A stretch of 64,000 nt of DNA from NCBI GenBank assembly GCA_007922225.1, contig ML680086.1:12314540-12378539 (forward strand), in the 5' to 3' direction. The position numbers and the translations under genes were made by a program. Below are positions 1 to 11,990 of the stretch, one piece after another. This DNA comes from Emydura subglobosa. Lineage: Eukaryota; Chordata; Testudines; Chelidae. The notes beneath the pieces are model-generated. The model saw nothing but the letters and a program-made list of their open reading frames with translations, was not told the origin of the DNA and made no database searches. Position 1 is the stretch's first letter, and every line of letters starts with the position of its first letter.

Positions 1-1085
1 ATAGTAACAGCCAGCCAGGGATTCATCTAGATGCTTGGACATCTTCCTGTGCCTCTTTCTAGTTTAAGTAGAAGGTCCCAGCCAATCGGTGGGGCTAGAT
101 AGCTCCCCGAGTCAGGAGCTTCATGTGTGGGGTTCTTTCTGAGCTAGAGCTTCACTGGCCCCCTTCGCCAGCAGTTCAGCTGAGCTAGTGGGTGGCGGCT
201 ACTACAGTCCGAACCCTAACTGAGAATGTTTTATGCTTGGTGACTGGCTGACAAAATATTGTTTATTGTAACAACGTTGCACAAAATCCATTTAGTTGTT
301 TTGTCAATTATGAGAGCGAAAAAACCACACAATCCATGTAGCAAGAAAAAAAATTCTAACTGCACTTCTTTTTTTTAGACACCATTCCAGCAAAAGCGGC
401 TGAATTCTGGGCCTTGAAATTCAGCAGAATCCTACTTCACATTGAGGGCTAGCCCCTTCATTTGTCGAGGAAGTGATGCACAATTGGCATTGGCTAAGAT
501 TTTAGCAGACAGTGCAGCCCAGCCCCATTATGGACATCAAAGCATATTCTCACTGCCTTGCATGAGACAGTGGCTAGCTGGGTGGGGAGAAAAGTTGCTT
601 TTTTCAAGTTGCTGCTGGGAGAAGTTGCATGATGGAGATGCTTTTCATTGAAACATAAACAGCAGAATCCTTCCCTTTAAAATTGCCGTAATATCCAGGA
701 CAGAGGAAAACAGAGAGCACAATAAAAACTACATTCCCCAGATTAACTTTTCCCACATTCTGCAATATTCTATACATTCTAAGCTTTAATTATGAAAAAA
801 GTGTTTCCTACTGTGATGATAGTTATGAAAATGGAAGCAGATATCTCCTGCTTTGTCAACTAAGTTTTGCGAGATACTGTCTCGAAGCACAGAATTGCAT
901 CAGCAAGGTGTGAATTTTGAAGCCTAAGTGAGACAATTCTAAAGGCTGGAAAGATTAAGCATTGGTTGCATTGGGGTTGGGGATTTTTTTTTTTTTTTTT
1001 TTTAAATTTTTAAAGAGCTGCTTCTGATTCTTAAGGATTTAATAGGTGTTAAAAGTCCTTAAATTGGGCATAAATGCTGAAACTG
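1..1085. other. Unassigned non-coding stretch
   Basis: No protein similarity or repeat family is recognised here. Reading frames are short and in no consistent frame. A run of 20 T lies at 984-1003 and may be the tail of an old retroposed sequence, but nothing next to it identifies one. Confidence 0.5.
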
Positions 1086-1090
1086 CTAGT

Positions 1091-1180
1091 GAGACAAAGT
1101 GGGTGGGATAATATATCTTTTTAGTGGACCAACTTCTGTTGCTGAGAGAGACAAGCTTTCCATCTACACAGAGGTCTTGA
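1091..1180 (+). repeat. Dispersed sauropsid repeat, fragment
   Basis: This stretch matches 63083-63165 in order and wording: a GTGGGTG(G/A)GATAATAT start, then a block ending in CCAACTT, then GAGAGAGAC and a GCTTTC core. The shared order over about 80 bases shows both are copies of one repeat. From memory this repeat is widespread in turtles and crocodilians; its class is uncertain. The copy here lacks the second half seen at 63 kb. Confidence 0.6.
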
Positions 1181-1248
1181 GATCAGGGATAAGTTCTCAG
1201 AGCATCACAGCTGAAAACAAGATTGAACAGATAGTTTAGTATAAATAG

Positions 1249-1480
1249 TTCCAGAGGGGTAGCCGTGTTAGTCTGTATACAGCTAAAACAACGAGAGTTC
1301 TGTGGCACTTTAAAGACTAACAGATTTAATATTTGCAGGCATAAGCTTTTGAGAGACTTCAACTCTCTTCTTCAGATGCAGTAATACAGAAAATAGGTAA
1401 CACAGAGGCATCTTATAGATATCCAGGTGCATTGAGAACAATGGGGGAGGTGGAGTCCGGTACTTAAGACCTAATGACGA
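1249..1480 (-). mobile_element. Dispersed retroelement copy, possibly Penelope-like
   Basis: Read on the minus strand, this copy runs parallel to 57084-57281. Both carry a segment with CCTCCCCCATTGTTCTC, then a CATCTGA-type segment, then an AAGCTTATGCCTGC-type core, then TTAGTCTTTAAAGTGCCACAGAACTCTCGTTG. The minus strand here ends near CTAACACGGCTACCCCTCTGG, the usual terminus of a very common sauropsid repeat. A Penelope-like assignment is my recollection and is not proven by the sequence. A shorter copy is at 25590-25680. No coding capacity remains. Confidence 0.65.
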
Positions 1481-2127
1481 CCATTGAGTAGGAGGTGAGA
1501 ATGAGTGAGCAAAGTAATTTACCTTGGTAGTGAGATAGACACTCCAAGTAGTTTGAGACTACACATTAGTCATGTGGCATTGTCGGTTTGCTGATGGTAT
1601 GACTTAATGTAATAATCCAATCAACAATAGCACAAATTTCAAATAGCATGTTAGATGCAAAATTAGATATTCCCCATTAGGACTTTGAATTTTGAACTTT
1701 GACTATGCTGTTCAGAATCCCTTACAGGAACTAGTCAAACATTTGAAATTCCAATTTTCTTCTAACACACTGTTCCTGCACCACTGTCTTTTAAATTTTT
1801 GGCCACAAAACTAGAAGGCTATGGATCTGACTTTCAAAAAGTGAGGTGTCCAATTGCACATTTGACAATGCAGATACAATTGCATGCCTAATTTGTGCAC
1901 ACAAAGGAGTGAGTGCACAAATTGAGTGTTTGCACATATATAGATAGCTAGTTATGCATCCTGCTTGTTTGTCAATATCTTTCTGGTATCTGCTAATATC
2001 TGATATTTAATATCACAGTTGCATTTCCAAGTGGCCAATGATGTGACCAAGTGGCCATTTGCACTTGCAGATACCTGATTTGCACATGCAACTGTAGTAA
2101 CTGCATATGCAAATTAGTCACAACATT
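1481..2127. other. AT-rich unassigned stretch
   Basis: No coding signal. The second half, about 1820-2110, repeats words such as TTTGCACA, AATTGCA and AAGTGGCCA several times, which suggests a decayed fold-back or simple dispersed repeat. I cannot assign a family. Confidence 0.4.
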
Positions 2128-2218
2128 GAGGACCAGATCCTCTAGTGGTGTACAGTGGTGTAGCTCTAATTAAGTCTACAGAGCTATGTCCATTTACCCC
2201 ACTTGAAAATCTGGCCCC
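2128..2218. repeat. Fold-back element (ATCTGGCCC type)
   Basis: The left part reads GACCAGATCC, then GGTGTA, then TAGCTC. The right part reads GAGCTATG, then ATTTACCCC, then ATCTGGCCCC, so the two halves are approximately complementary around a short centre. The same architecture occurs at 29331-29402 and 61340-61410. This is a member of the short palindromic family scattered through the window. Confidence 0.6.
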
Positions 2219-3589
2219 AAGAGTGCATTTGTCCAGTACAAACACAAGAACAATCTATTTCACAAGTATCCTGCAGTGGGGCAGACGGGCCCCACACTGT
2301 AAAGGGGAGGGTTACTGAGAGGCTGTGGACACAATTGGCTCTGCCCTGTTACACCTGCCACAGATGTCAGGCATGGGAGGAGAGTTAAAAGGAGGAGACT
2401 TAGACCAGTTCAGGGCTGAATAGGAAAGAGAACAGAGCTCTGCTTCTCCTGATGTGAGGGAAACCTCGCAGTAGTCCAGAGACTGAGGCAGTTTGCTTGT
2501 TGGATGGGCCTCCTGGTGGAATGGATGACCAGACTGTAGACTGGCAAGAGTTCTTTGGTACAGGTTATTTGAAGCAGGCTCTGAATAGAAGGGCAGGATC
2601 TTGATAAAGATTCATTGGATGGCCCTTGAGTTGTGATTTTTCTGGATTTCTTTTGGACTATAACACCCTGGAAGGGACAGAACTGATCTGTACCTTGGAG
2701 GGGTAAAAGCATTGCTTAGTTGGATGATGTGAGAGACAGTGACCTACCAGTGGTGACTCCGTGTCTGACAGTCAGTTATGTCCTGACAGGCCACAAAGGT
2801 GTGCAGTGGAAGCAGACCTAGTTATACCTCCTTTTTGTTTAAACAAATCGGTCCATTCTCCTTCTGCATCAAAAGCTGCACTGGTAACAATAAGTGATGA
2901 TACATAAAGATAGGACTTGGTGTCATCTAATGAGGTGTGGGTATTGGTATTAGGTCTAATGGCCTTTATCTTCCTTATTAATGAACTAGAAGGAGCAAAC
3001 AGCACACTAATTAAATGCACAGCTGATATTAAATGAGAAGGAGTTAGTGCAAACTATAGTGAGGACAGAATAATAGAAAGGGAGAGTTAGAGAGATCAGA
3101 AATATAGAAATAACAAAATTGACTTTGTCTCGAAATGAATACATTTGGAGAAAAACAGTCTGAAACACACTGTTGATAGGCGGAAATAAGTCTGAGAGAC
3201 TTAGCAATGACAAAAGACAAGCAATTAGCCTGGTTTGCAATGTGAGAGGGTAGTAGAAAGGGTCAATGCAACTTTGGGTTTCATCCTCAGAGGCATCACT
3301 GGGCACTGACTGCGTTTCACCCCACAACCTCTGATGATTTAGCCATTCATCAACAGAAAGTTGGATACAGACTGGAAAAGGCTGATTAATGTGCTGTATG
3401 GAAAGCATTTTGAGCTCTTCTGCCTTTAGGGATCTATGGGTTTTTCAGAGGTGTCTAGTTAATGTTGTGCAGCATCCTGTTATACAGTTGCACTGTTATG
3501 CATTGTTCAGTGTGTGTTGTGTGTCACCTCTACTGGCTGGTCCACAGACAGTATGAGTTTACTACAGCTACCTGCTAAATGAGTTAATC
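2219..3589. other. Unassigned non-coding stretch
   Basis: About 1.4 kb with no recognised repeat and no coding signal. Minus-strand frames of 133 and 100 codons (3007-3408, 2410-2712) show no family motif and are probably chance. Confidence 0.45.
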
Positions 3590-3740
3590 TTTTCGCTCGA
3601 GTGGTAGTGGTACAAGCTTTTAGGAATGCAGGTCTTGGGTTCAGTCCCCTGTTACATCCCATGGTTGCAGTCAGACACTGTCCCTTAATTCAAACAGAAG
3701 TGACCTGTGTGTGACAGGTAATAAAGATTCTCTTTTCACC
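3590..3740 (+). mobile_element. tRNA-like SINE fragment
   Basis: The head has a plausible A-box-like region, TCGAGTGGTAG at 3597, and about 40 bases on a good B-box match, GGTTCAGTCCC at 3639. The spacing is that of an internal RNA polymerase III promoter. Anticodon-stem pairing and acceptor-stem closure are not evident, so this is a SINE rather than a tRNA gene. It resembles the lysine-tRNA-derived SINEs of cryptodiran turtles, from memory. Confidence 0.55.
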
Positions 3741-4790
3741 ATAGTGAACAAATAGTGTTCGGTGCTAATTAGAATTTCTCTGCTTCACAAACATGAGACT
3801 GCATTTGAAAGCAGCTTTAACTGTGCACACGTGTAGTAGAACAACAGCGATCCTGTGCTTTTTCACAACACACATTTCTCCCCCATGTGCCTTGTTCCCT
3901 TTCTCAGGACATATGGTGGAATTAGCCATGAGGCTGGGCTTTCTCTGCACGTCATGGACATTCCATGGTTGAGCTCGGATTCCATTCTAATTATTAAGCA
4001 TTGGGTTTTATCAGAAGCTGCCAAGAGGCATCATTTACTCTTGGGGAAAAGCGTGGTGGAGGCAGGGAGAGGCGTTTTGATTTGAATAATTGAAAGGAGC
4101 TCCTTGACAAGTGACTGGCCAGGAATTTACACAAAATTATTTGTCTCTTAAATGCTTTGCAAACAGGGCAGAGATCTGTATGAATTCTGGCACTACCGGT
4201 GGGGTATGAGAAATTGATACAGGTTATAAGCTGGGCCAACTTGTTTGTAGAAAAAGCACAAGCCAACCCACAGAAGAGCTGCTTCGAATTTTGGATGCTG
4301 AACAAAGTTTTCATCTCCAGTAGGGCCCGTATGTTTCTTCCCTTACCCCTCCCTTAAACTCCTCCTTTCCTTTATTTATTTAATTTATTGCTTTTTCATT
4401 TGCTTATTTCCATCTTTAAATTCTCAGATCTCTAACAGCTCAAACATGACTGGGATGCAGTCCAAGCTCTGGGCATAGGATGCCAGACTCTGCTGGCCTT
4501 GATCTGACAACAAAGCTGGTACAGGCCATAGCAGTTTTCTGAACAGTCAGTGAACATTCCAATCCAGTGGGTGATGTAACCTAATCCAAGGGTTTGGCTT
4601 GGCTTGGTATGGTAGGCCTGAGGTGATAGTTTTAAAGGATATCTGTGCCTATTGTGACCAGCACAGCAGTTTGAAAATTCACCACGTGTGAAGCCTGTTC
4701 TGCCACACACAAAGAAAGAAATAGAACTGAAATTTAAGCAGTGTTTTAGAGCATCTATTTAAAGAGAAATGTGACCAAAATATGAATGAC
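3741..4790. other. Unassigned non-coding stretch
   Basis: No repeat or gene recognised. Open frames up to 106 codons on the minus strand have no motif. AT-rich runs lie around 4360-4420. Confidence 0.45.
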
Positions 4791-4794
4791 TATT

Positions 4795-5055
4795 TATATC
4801 ACAGTAATACCTAGACAGTCCAATCGAGTTTGAGGATCTATTGTACTAGTTGCTGTAGAAATACATAATAAGAGACTTCCCCGACTCAAAAAAGCTTGCA
4901 ATATAAATAAATGTGACATAGAACAGGGGGAAAAAGGATTATTGCCAGTTTGCTGATAGGGAAACTGAGGCACAGATTAAATGACACAGCAAGATGACCC
5001 AGCAAGTCTTTGGCCAGTTGGAAATTGAATGCAAATCTCCTGATTCGCAGTGAAA
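4795..5055 (-). mobile_element. MIR/CORE-SINE class element, old copy
   Basis: The block carries a segment resembling a common amniote consensus: a short AATACCTAGAC stretch, then TAATAAGAGAC, then AAAGCTTGCAATATAAATA. It leads into GAAACTGAGGCACAGATTAAATGAC at 4960, which is the reverse complement of the conserved MIR core. The 3' part, GAATGCAAATCTCCTGATTC, is the degenerate reverse complement of a tRNA-like head. It is diverged and therefore ancient. The family name rests on recall. Confidence 0.6.
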
Positions 5056-5469
5056 TTCTTTATCTCCATGGCTGTCATTCTATTTCATATAGCCCTCATC
5101 ATCATAGTATCTGTGAGAGTAGTGCCTTAAGTGACATGACTAATACGTCATGTAATTTGTTCTTCCTCTCATTCTGTCCCAGAACAGAATTGTGTGTGCT
5201 CTGTACAGTTTCTTTTTGATTGACTTTGGTTCTTGTCTTTTTGGTTTGTTTGTTTTTAAATGTACATGATGCTCTATGTTGATATTAGAGAAGGCAGGTT
5301 GAAGAAGGGCACTTGCATTTGGAGTGGCAAGTGATGAGGTGAGATGGTAATGGTCCTTATTTCCTGGGACAGTTCTTTCCCCAGTCTAGGATTGGCCTCT
5401 GAGAAAACTCCATCTCTTGCACAAAGGGGCTTTACCCTGATGGTAGAAAGCTCATTGTGCAAGAGGAGC
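5056..5469. other. Unassigned non-coding stretch
   Basis: No recognised feature. A T-rich segment lies near 5220-5260. Overlapping short frames on both strands have no motif. Confidence 0.4.
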
Positions 5470-5680
5470 AGAGTTGTTGACCAAGGTCCTCATCCCAGAG
5501 CCTTAGATGGCCTTTTAAATCCTCAGGGCAATGAACGCCTTGAAAAGAAGGACTGAGACTTTGAACTTGCCTTGGTATTCCATAGGAAGCCTGTGTAAAG
5601 AGTGGAGGAGAGGTCTGATGTGCTTGCAGTACCCCATGTTGATGAGGAGCATTCTGTATTGTAGTTTTAGTTTAGTGAGG
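5470..5680 (+). repeat. Candidate ancient interspersed repeat
   Basis: The wording around 5525-5640 (CCTTGAAAAGAAGGACTGAGA, then ACTTTGAACTTG, then GAAGCCTGTGTAAAGAGTGGAGGAGAGGTCTGATGTG) resembles an old repeat I recall as dispersed in amniote genomes. No second copy is in this window to confirm it. The class is unknown. Confidence 0.3.
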
Positions 5681-7004
5681 GCACCTATCTTCCTCTTGTT
5701 ACATCAAAGTTTTGTGGTATTGGTAGCATATTAGGAACTCTGAGTTTCTGCTCTGCCACAATCCTGATTTAAAGATTAATTATAGCCCTATAATAAATAT
5801 TTGGGGTTTAATGAGATGGATTTGGCTTTTCAGCCAGGCCTCCTTTAACCTGGACTTTAGCTGGTGCAATTTTGTGAATTTTGTGCAATTTTTTGGAACC
5901 TGCAATCCATTTTTGGAGCAAATGTAGGTGAGATTTCTATCTACTGGCAGAAGAGACATAGGCTTAGACAGGTAGCTGTATCTCTTATTGTAGGTGTCTC
6001 TCGAGATGCAAAGATGCAAAATTGTGCCCACAAAAACACTCATCAATTCTAAAAACCAGACCCTAACATGCTGCTGGTGTGTAACAAATCAATGGGTACA
6101 TACTGTGTATTTGTATTCGCAAGCAGAGGCCTTGACCTCTTGGATTACTCTGCTTGTGCTGCTCACCGTCAGAAACTGATGTTGCTTTGGTTGCTACTAG
6201 TGCTCATTTCTCTCCTCAAGTCCTCCAAGAGAGGCACTATTCCCTACTCCTTATTGCCCTACCTGGTGAACAAATGTAGGCCCTATCTTTAAACACATGT
6301 GTAAATCCATCCCTGTTCAAGACATCTCTCCAGCTTGTGCTTAACTTCAAGCACCTGCAATGGTCCCTTTGACATCAAGATATCATTGATAGCAATGGCT
6401 TATTAAATGTCATGCCCCTCTCTGAATCTTGCTAAGTGCATAACAGGAATATCCAGAGTTGTTACAGTTAATGCTAAAAACAGACAGCTGTGAAACCTCG
6501 TGCTTCAGGGCTTTAGCTCATCTATAGCTCTTTGGTGTTAGGATGAGGCTTTCACATGGGGCAGATCATCCCATGTCCCCTATTGCGGAGTTCCTTACCC
6601 CTGCCTCCGAAGTAACTGATGCTGGTCACTGAGACAGGATACTGGAGATGGACCATGTGGCTATTTCTATACGGGGATGCTTCTTGAATTGGATCCATCA
6701 TGCACACTCTCGGATTGCCACATCATTGCCCTGCACCTTCTCCCTTGAATCCCCCTGCCCAAATCACTATTTCATGGACATCGCCAGTCTTGTGTCTCAT
6801 ATTTCTCCTCATTCATCCACTTTCTCTCTCATGCAACCCCTACCATCCCTCCTCCTCAGTGGCTGAATGGGAAGATGTGAAGGTTCAAAGAAAAGGCGCT
6901 GTGTGTGTTAACTATTAAAATGCAGCAGCAAGCCTAGAATGATTTAAAGTTGGGAGGGAAGCCAACTGGGCCATTAAAAAGCCACATTTTTGATGCAACA
7001 AGGT
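5681..7004. other. Unassigned non-coding stretch
   Basis: No gene or repeat recognised. The C-rich interval 6600-6860 gives overlapping frames of 72 codons in two phases, rich in proline, leucine and serine; this is a composition effect and not coding evidence. Confidence 0.45.
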
Positions 7005-7123
7005 TATATTCTGTTTAACAAACTTGCACTGCATAGTGGAACTATTCAAAGTTAAGCAAGCAGCATGGTCTAGTGAAATAAGTGCTGGACAGGGATCCAG
7101 GAACTCCTGAGTTCTGCTTCTGT
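7005..7123 (+). repeat. Local duplication, copy A
   Basis: This 119-base block is repeated at 8152-8270. The shared part starts in non-MIR sequence (ATTCTGTTTAAC, then CTTGCACTGCATAG) and runs into a MIR head (AGCAAGCAGCATGGTCTAGT, then AAATAAGTGCTGGAC). The similarity, by eye about 85-90 percent, covers sequence on both sides of the MIR start. This favours a local duplication over two separate MIR insertions. Confidence 0.65.
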
Positions 7124-7285
7124 TTCTGACATTGTGTGGATTTGGGCAAATGACTTAACCTCTCTGTGCCTCAGTTTTCCCATTTATGAAAGGAAGTTGT
7201 TAATATTTCTCTAGCTCCTATGGGGTAGTTAATTCATTTTGTAAAATGTTTGTCCAGTACTTTGAGGATATGAGATATTACGAAT
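7058..7285 (+). mobile_element. MIR SINE
   Basis: A clear MIR core: TTTGGGCAAATGACTTAACC then TCTCTGTGCCTCAGTTTTCC. It is preceded by the tRNA-like head (AGCATGGTCTAGTG) and followed by a tail with TTTGTAAAATGTTTG and TACTTTGAGGAT. This is a nearly full-length ancient copy in plus orientation. Confidence 0.85.
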
Positions 7286-8151
7286 TATTTATTGTTAGTA
7301 GAAAGAATTGGGACTCTCAAAAATGCATATTGCAAAATGTCACACAATAGATAATGTTAATGAATAAGAGTGTTTTTGTTTTGTTTTGTTTGTAATACCA
7401 AGTAACATTTATTGGAAAGCTACTTGAGAATATCAGTAAGTACAAATCACCAGATCCCAAATCCCATATCATAAATATCTCTCTCCACAGACACTCTACA
7501 AAATGGGTTGATTTGAAACAGATCCATCCTGGCGCTGCAATCCATCCATGGGGACTTCCAAACAACATATGGTGAGACTGTCTAAGAATTCAAATATTCT
7601 GGGAAATGATCATGGAACTAATTCAAAAAATATCGGTCTCGCCAGTTAATTTAAATATATTTGACTTGTTAGGTGTAAATAATGCCTCCCCTTGAAGAAA
7701 CAAAAATCCTTTTGACTTCAGCCTGTTTAGTCATTTTTGGTGGTTTGCACAATTCATATATTCTTATCTTAACTACTTTGTTTAATACAATCTGTTTCAT
7801 CTTAATGACAGAGACACTCACATGACTGAAGAATAATAAGAACATGCAATGTTTCGTAATATAGTTCCTGTCTATCAGACATGCAGCATCCAGTAAAGAT
7901 GCTACTGAGCCAGTTTAACTTCCATTATCCCTTACTAAATGGGGAGAAGTTAATTTATTGTTCTTGTAAGATTTTTCTTCAGTGTAGCTGGAGTAAATGA
8001 TGTTATATGCTTTGCTTTCTCTTCTCTATAATTCTGCTGATATTTGTCTCTTGTATCAACCATGTGCTTGGAATTTATTCCAAATATTATATGTTGCCAT
8101 CCTTATTTATGTCTATGCATGATTCTAGTTCAGAGAGTTCTGCCTCTCTCT
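7286..8151. other. AT-rich unassigned stretch
   Basis: No gene or repeat recognised. A TTTTG-rich patch lies at 7372-7392. Confidence 0.4.
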
Positions 8152-8270
8152 CATATTCTGTTTAACAGACTTGCACTGCATAGCGAAACTATACAAAGCT
8201 GAGCAAGCAGCATGGTCTAGTCAAATAAGTGCTGGACTTGGAGCAAGGAACTCCCGAGTTCTAATTCTGC
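8152..8270 (+). repeat. Local duplication, copy B (with MIR head)
   Basis: The second copy of the block at 7005. It includes the MIR head but stops near 8275, before the MIR core that copy A keeps. Sequence beyond 8275 is unrelated to that after 7123, so the duplicated segment ends there or the rest was lost. Confidence 0.65.
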
Positions 8271-8275
8271 TTCTT

Positions 8276-9654
8276 TCATAGGAATAGGATATTTCCTCCT
8301 AGACCCCTACAGACAGAAGGGGAGAGACCCACAAGTAGCGCCCATGCTAATGGACACAAAAGTGACTCATAGTGGCACCTGGTTTCCACCCTTTTCTGCT
8401 TTCCTCAGAGTAGTCTCTTGATGCATGGTTCTTTAACACTAATAGGAGTTTTGTGAATAAACACTTGGATTTGTTTTGAGAACCTACCCCTTATATCTCC
8501 CAAGTTAGATCTGTTCAGTTTAATGACAACTGGTGTTCGTTGCCCTACAGATGGCTGCAGAAGACCAAAGTGTATCCTGTTCTGTTTCATGCATTGACAC
8601 AGGAAAGGGATTTTCAAAGGCACAAATGAGAGTTAAGTGCCATTGACTAACTGCCCTGTGTGGCTTTGAAAATATCCTTCGGAATTACCAGCTGCATTCT
8701 CATTCTAGAATCTTTATAATTGTCAGCAGTGCATGGAGCCCAAAGAACATACTTTGGCTTCTTAGATTCCATATGCAACTTCCAGTGTTGACAGATCAAC
8801 CGTTTGTTTTGGCTTGTAAATCTCAAATTTGATATGGCAGTCATTGATGAAGAATAAACATGAAGCTATGCCTGAACGCCAGCATGCCACTCTTTAGTCA
8901 GCACACTAATTGCTCACTATAACGTCTAAGAAACTGACCTAGGCCTCAAGTCAGTTATTTCCGCCAGAAAACTAAACCATTAAGTGTTTACATATCAAAG
9001 GAAGCTTTAGTCAGTCCTAATGGTAGCAGGTTGTGAACCCAAGATTCTTTCTTCACTCCTGAGTTGCCCATGGTGGAAAGTGGCATGGTTCTTGACCAAT
9101 CCCCTACCGCTGATGCACTGATGGAAGCATAGGGAATTCTAAGGCGGCCTCCAAAATCTGCAGTCTAACTTAAAAAAGCACATGATACTCCATGGAAAAA
9201 ATATACAAAAAGCACTTAAAGTGCCTTCTAATGGGAATACTAGCCTGGAAGCCATTTTCTGCATTGCTATGGGAGGGGACCCATATGCTACAGTGATGAG
9301 TGAGGTCTAGATAGAGTCAGTCTGTGATCTAACCCAGTCTCTCAGTAGGCCGGCAGCACTTGCCACCTGTTACCATTATATTTCAATACGGCCTAATATT
9401 TAACAATAGAAATAATAATAGAAGTCTTTTGCTCACTTTGTCTGCCAAGCCTGTTGAAGAAATTGCCTGCTTGGTTAATAGGGGTTTTAAATTGTGTATG
9501 TGAAAAGCATTTGGGGGACAGTTTAATATGCCTGGTACATCACAAACAAACAAAACACAGGGGGCCTCTTCTAAAGATATGGATAGTCTTGTTTTGTTGT
9601 TGTTTGTATTATTGTAGCCCCTGTCATTGACAGGGCCCTATTGTTAGGCTTTAG
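8276..9654. other. Unassigned non-coding stretch
   Basis: No gene or repeat recognised. Nothing palindromic and no frame with a family motif. Confidence 0.4.
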
Positions 9655-9895
9655 ACTTGGACTCAGAAAATCTGGGCTCACTTTACCTCTTCTTACGTGG
9701 CCTTGGGCAAATCACTCCATCTGTGCCTCAGTTCCCCATCTGTAGACAGGGAACAACACTTCCTTATCCTACCCTTTGTCTGTCTTGTCGGTTTAGGCTG
9801 TGAACTCTTTGGGGCAGGGATTGTATCTCGCTGCATTTGTACAGATCTCAGCTGAGACCTTTTTAGGTGCTATTTTACATAAATAAATAGAGCAA
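9655..9895 (+). mobile_element. MIR-class SINE, near full length
   Basis: The core GTGGCCTTGGGCAAATCACT is followed by CTGTGCCTCAGTTCCCCATC. The tail has GTGAACTCTTTGGGGCAGGG, a segment shared with the fragments at 23100 and 57730. It ends in an AT-rich stretch with AAATAAATA. This arrangement, core plus GGGGCAGGG tail, is typical of MIR relatives in sauropsids. Confidence 0.85.
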
Positions 9896-11828
9896 ACAGA
9901 CTAAGTGGTATGGAGTAACTGAGACTAGATTTTGGATCAGTGCCTGTAATTCTGCTGCAGAGTCTGAACAAAACTAAATATGCCTCAGTGTTATCCACCC
10001 AAGGGAGCATGCAAGGTTAACATGCTGAAAAGCCAGGCCTCCTTCTACTTATCTATCTTTGTACAGTTTGCATAACATGGTTCTGTCTGCTGTAGCCAGT
10101 TCACCTTCTGTATGACATCTACTGCAATCAAGACTTAGGGCAATTAAATGGGATTTCTTAAGTGGCAGCAAAAGAATGTTAATTGATGTGTGAAATATAA
10201 TTATCCTTCTGGACTCCTCAGCTTTCTTTTGTTCGTGACTGGTTTTGATTAAACAGCTCTACTTTCCAGGCCCTATTGTGTCCACGCGCCCACTCTTTTC
10301 TTCACACAAGCCTACAATATGGAGAAAAATCTAGAGAGACCATAGCGTTGTGCATCGCAAAGATTTTATTAAGGCAAAAAATGGAGGGGGGGCGGGGAAG
10401 AGGGATGGGGGGACAAGAAAAATCAGCCACCCGTCTTGGTATTTGGGTCCTTCACTGAGTGCTATTTTTGGGTGAGAGCCCTGCATCTGGACTCCAGCTC
10501 ATGCCAGCTGAAAATGAAACTTTTATTTTGTTTGCTTAAAAGGCAACAAATCTGTGTTTAAAAAGGCAATCCGAGGGGATTTCACAGGGACTTGACCCAA
10601 TTGGTCCGGAAAGTAAGTTAAATGAGGTGTGGCCAGAGCCTTCTCAAAACATGCAAGAAAACACTTTCTTACCAGGAAGGTCAGGAAACAAGAGGGTGGG
10701 ATACTATATATACTGCTAAGCGTCACTGCTAAATCATTTTCCTTATTTTTGTTCTGGTGGGCTAGTGTAATGCACTCCACATGGGTGTTTATAGGCATCA
10801 AGGTGCAGGACTCTGCAATGAAATGAACATCTGAAACTGGAGGCTTCTTCTGCATCATAAATTGGGGCATGAGAAATGGTGGGGGAAAAAATCAGGACTA
10901 AAACCTACAAAGAGATTTTTCCGACCAGATCTCTGGATCATTATTTTTTAAAAAAGCTTTGAAAGGTGCCAGACTGGCAGCCCTGCAGGCTGATTATTTT
11001 TTAAACTGGCACAGCCTGGGCAGCAGCAAGGCAAAGCTTCCCATTTTGCCTCATCACTGGTGGCGGGGGGGGGGAAAGCAGCTGTCTGGCCTCAGACTTC
11101 TGCCTCTTTGCTGAGGTCACCAGCTGTGATACAGAGTAGGCAGTCTTAAAAAGTTAATTCTGTTTGTGGCAAAATTACCAATTTCAGAGAGATTCTGTAT
11201 TTTTAAAATAGAGACTGCCACTCATGCGGGTCATTTCCCCAGTACTAGAATGAACACTAAGTGCTACTTCTGGACCTGTGTTCTGTTCTATTAAAGTTTT
11301 TATACAGCACTCATCACCACAGTATCAAAAGATGTAGACAAAACCACCAGCTCATTACACCACCAAGCTTCAGATGATAGTGACTTAAAATTATCAGTTA
11401 GAACGGAACCAGTGATTTAGAAACAAGACTCCTTTTATCAATCATCTCAGCCCTACTTCCCCTTTTGAGCCACTTTTGTGACATTTTCAGTAAAAACCAT
11501 GGATATGGAGGGAATACTTATAGGGAAAAGGCATATAATTTGCCCTATATCTGTGATGTGTAATGTATTGCACAGATAAACAGGCCAGATTTTAAAAATA
11601 TTTCCATTTGTGGGACATCTTTAGTTTAAGTGAGACTTGTACTTCTAAGTGCCCGAGTTATGTTTGAAAATGGGATTTTGGCTCCTAAGTAGAGTGATTG
11701 GGAATTTTTTGACTATACATTTTTAGTCAGAAAATGCCAATTTGTCAAACCTGAAACTTTCACAGGAATGTATCCATTTTGAGGAAACTTCCATTGGGAA
11801 TGTTTTTCAGATCCAGGAGCAATACCCT
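9896..11828. other. Unassigned stretch with a G run
   Basis: No gene recognised. A run of 10 G lies at 11065-11074. The interval 11580-11700 (GGCCAGATTTTAAAAATATT, later GAAAATGGGATTTTGGCTCCTAAG) resembles decayed copies of the fold-back family. Confidence 0.4.
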
Positions 11829-11990
11829 CAGACTAGCCAATAGCTTGATGGTCTGTACCCTCCTATGGGGTGTAGAAGATCCAGGTTCAAGTCCCTGTCT
11901 TCCTGATTTGAAGCAGGGACTTGCACCGGCTTTCCTACAACTCAGGTGAGCACCTGAACCACCAGGCTATTGGTTATTCTGCAGTCTTGC
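11829..11990. mobile_element. Self-complementary tRNA-like SINE
   Basis: The left half has AGCCAATAGCTTGATGGT and a B-box-like GGTTCAAGTCCC at 11884. The right half (GGGACTTGCACC, then CAGGTGAGCACCTGAACC, then AGGCTATTGG) is close to its reverse complement, so the transcript would fold on itself. The same pattern is seen at 40595-40745 and in 40790-41063. A run of 15 T follows at 11998-12012. Confidence 0.65.

Noticed and set aside
3590..3740. Genuine tRNA gene
   Set aside because: A- and B-box-like words are there but acceptor and anticodon stems do not form; a SINE head fits better.
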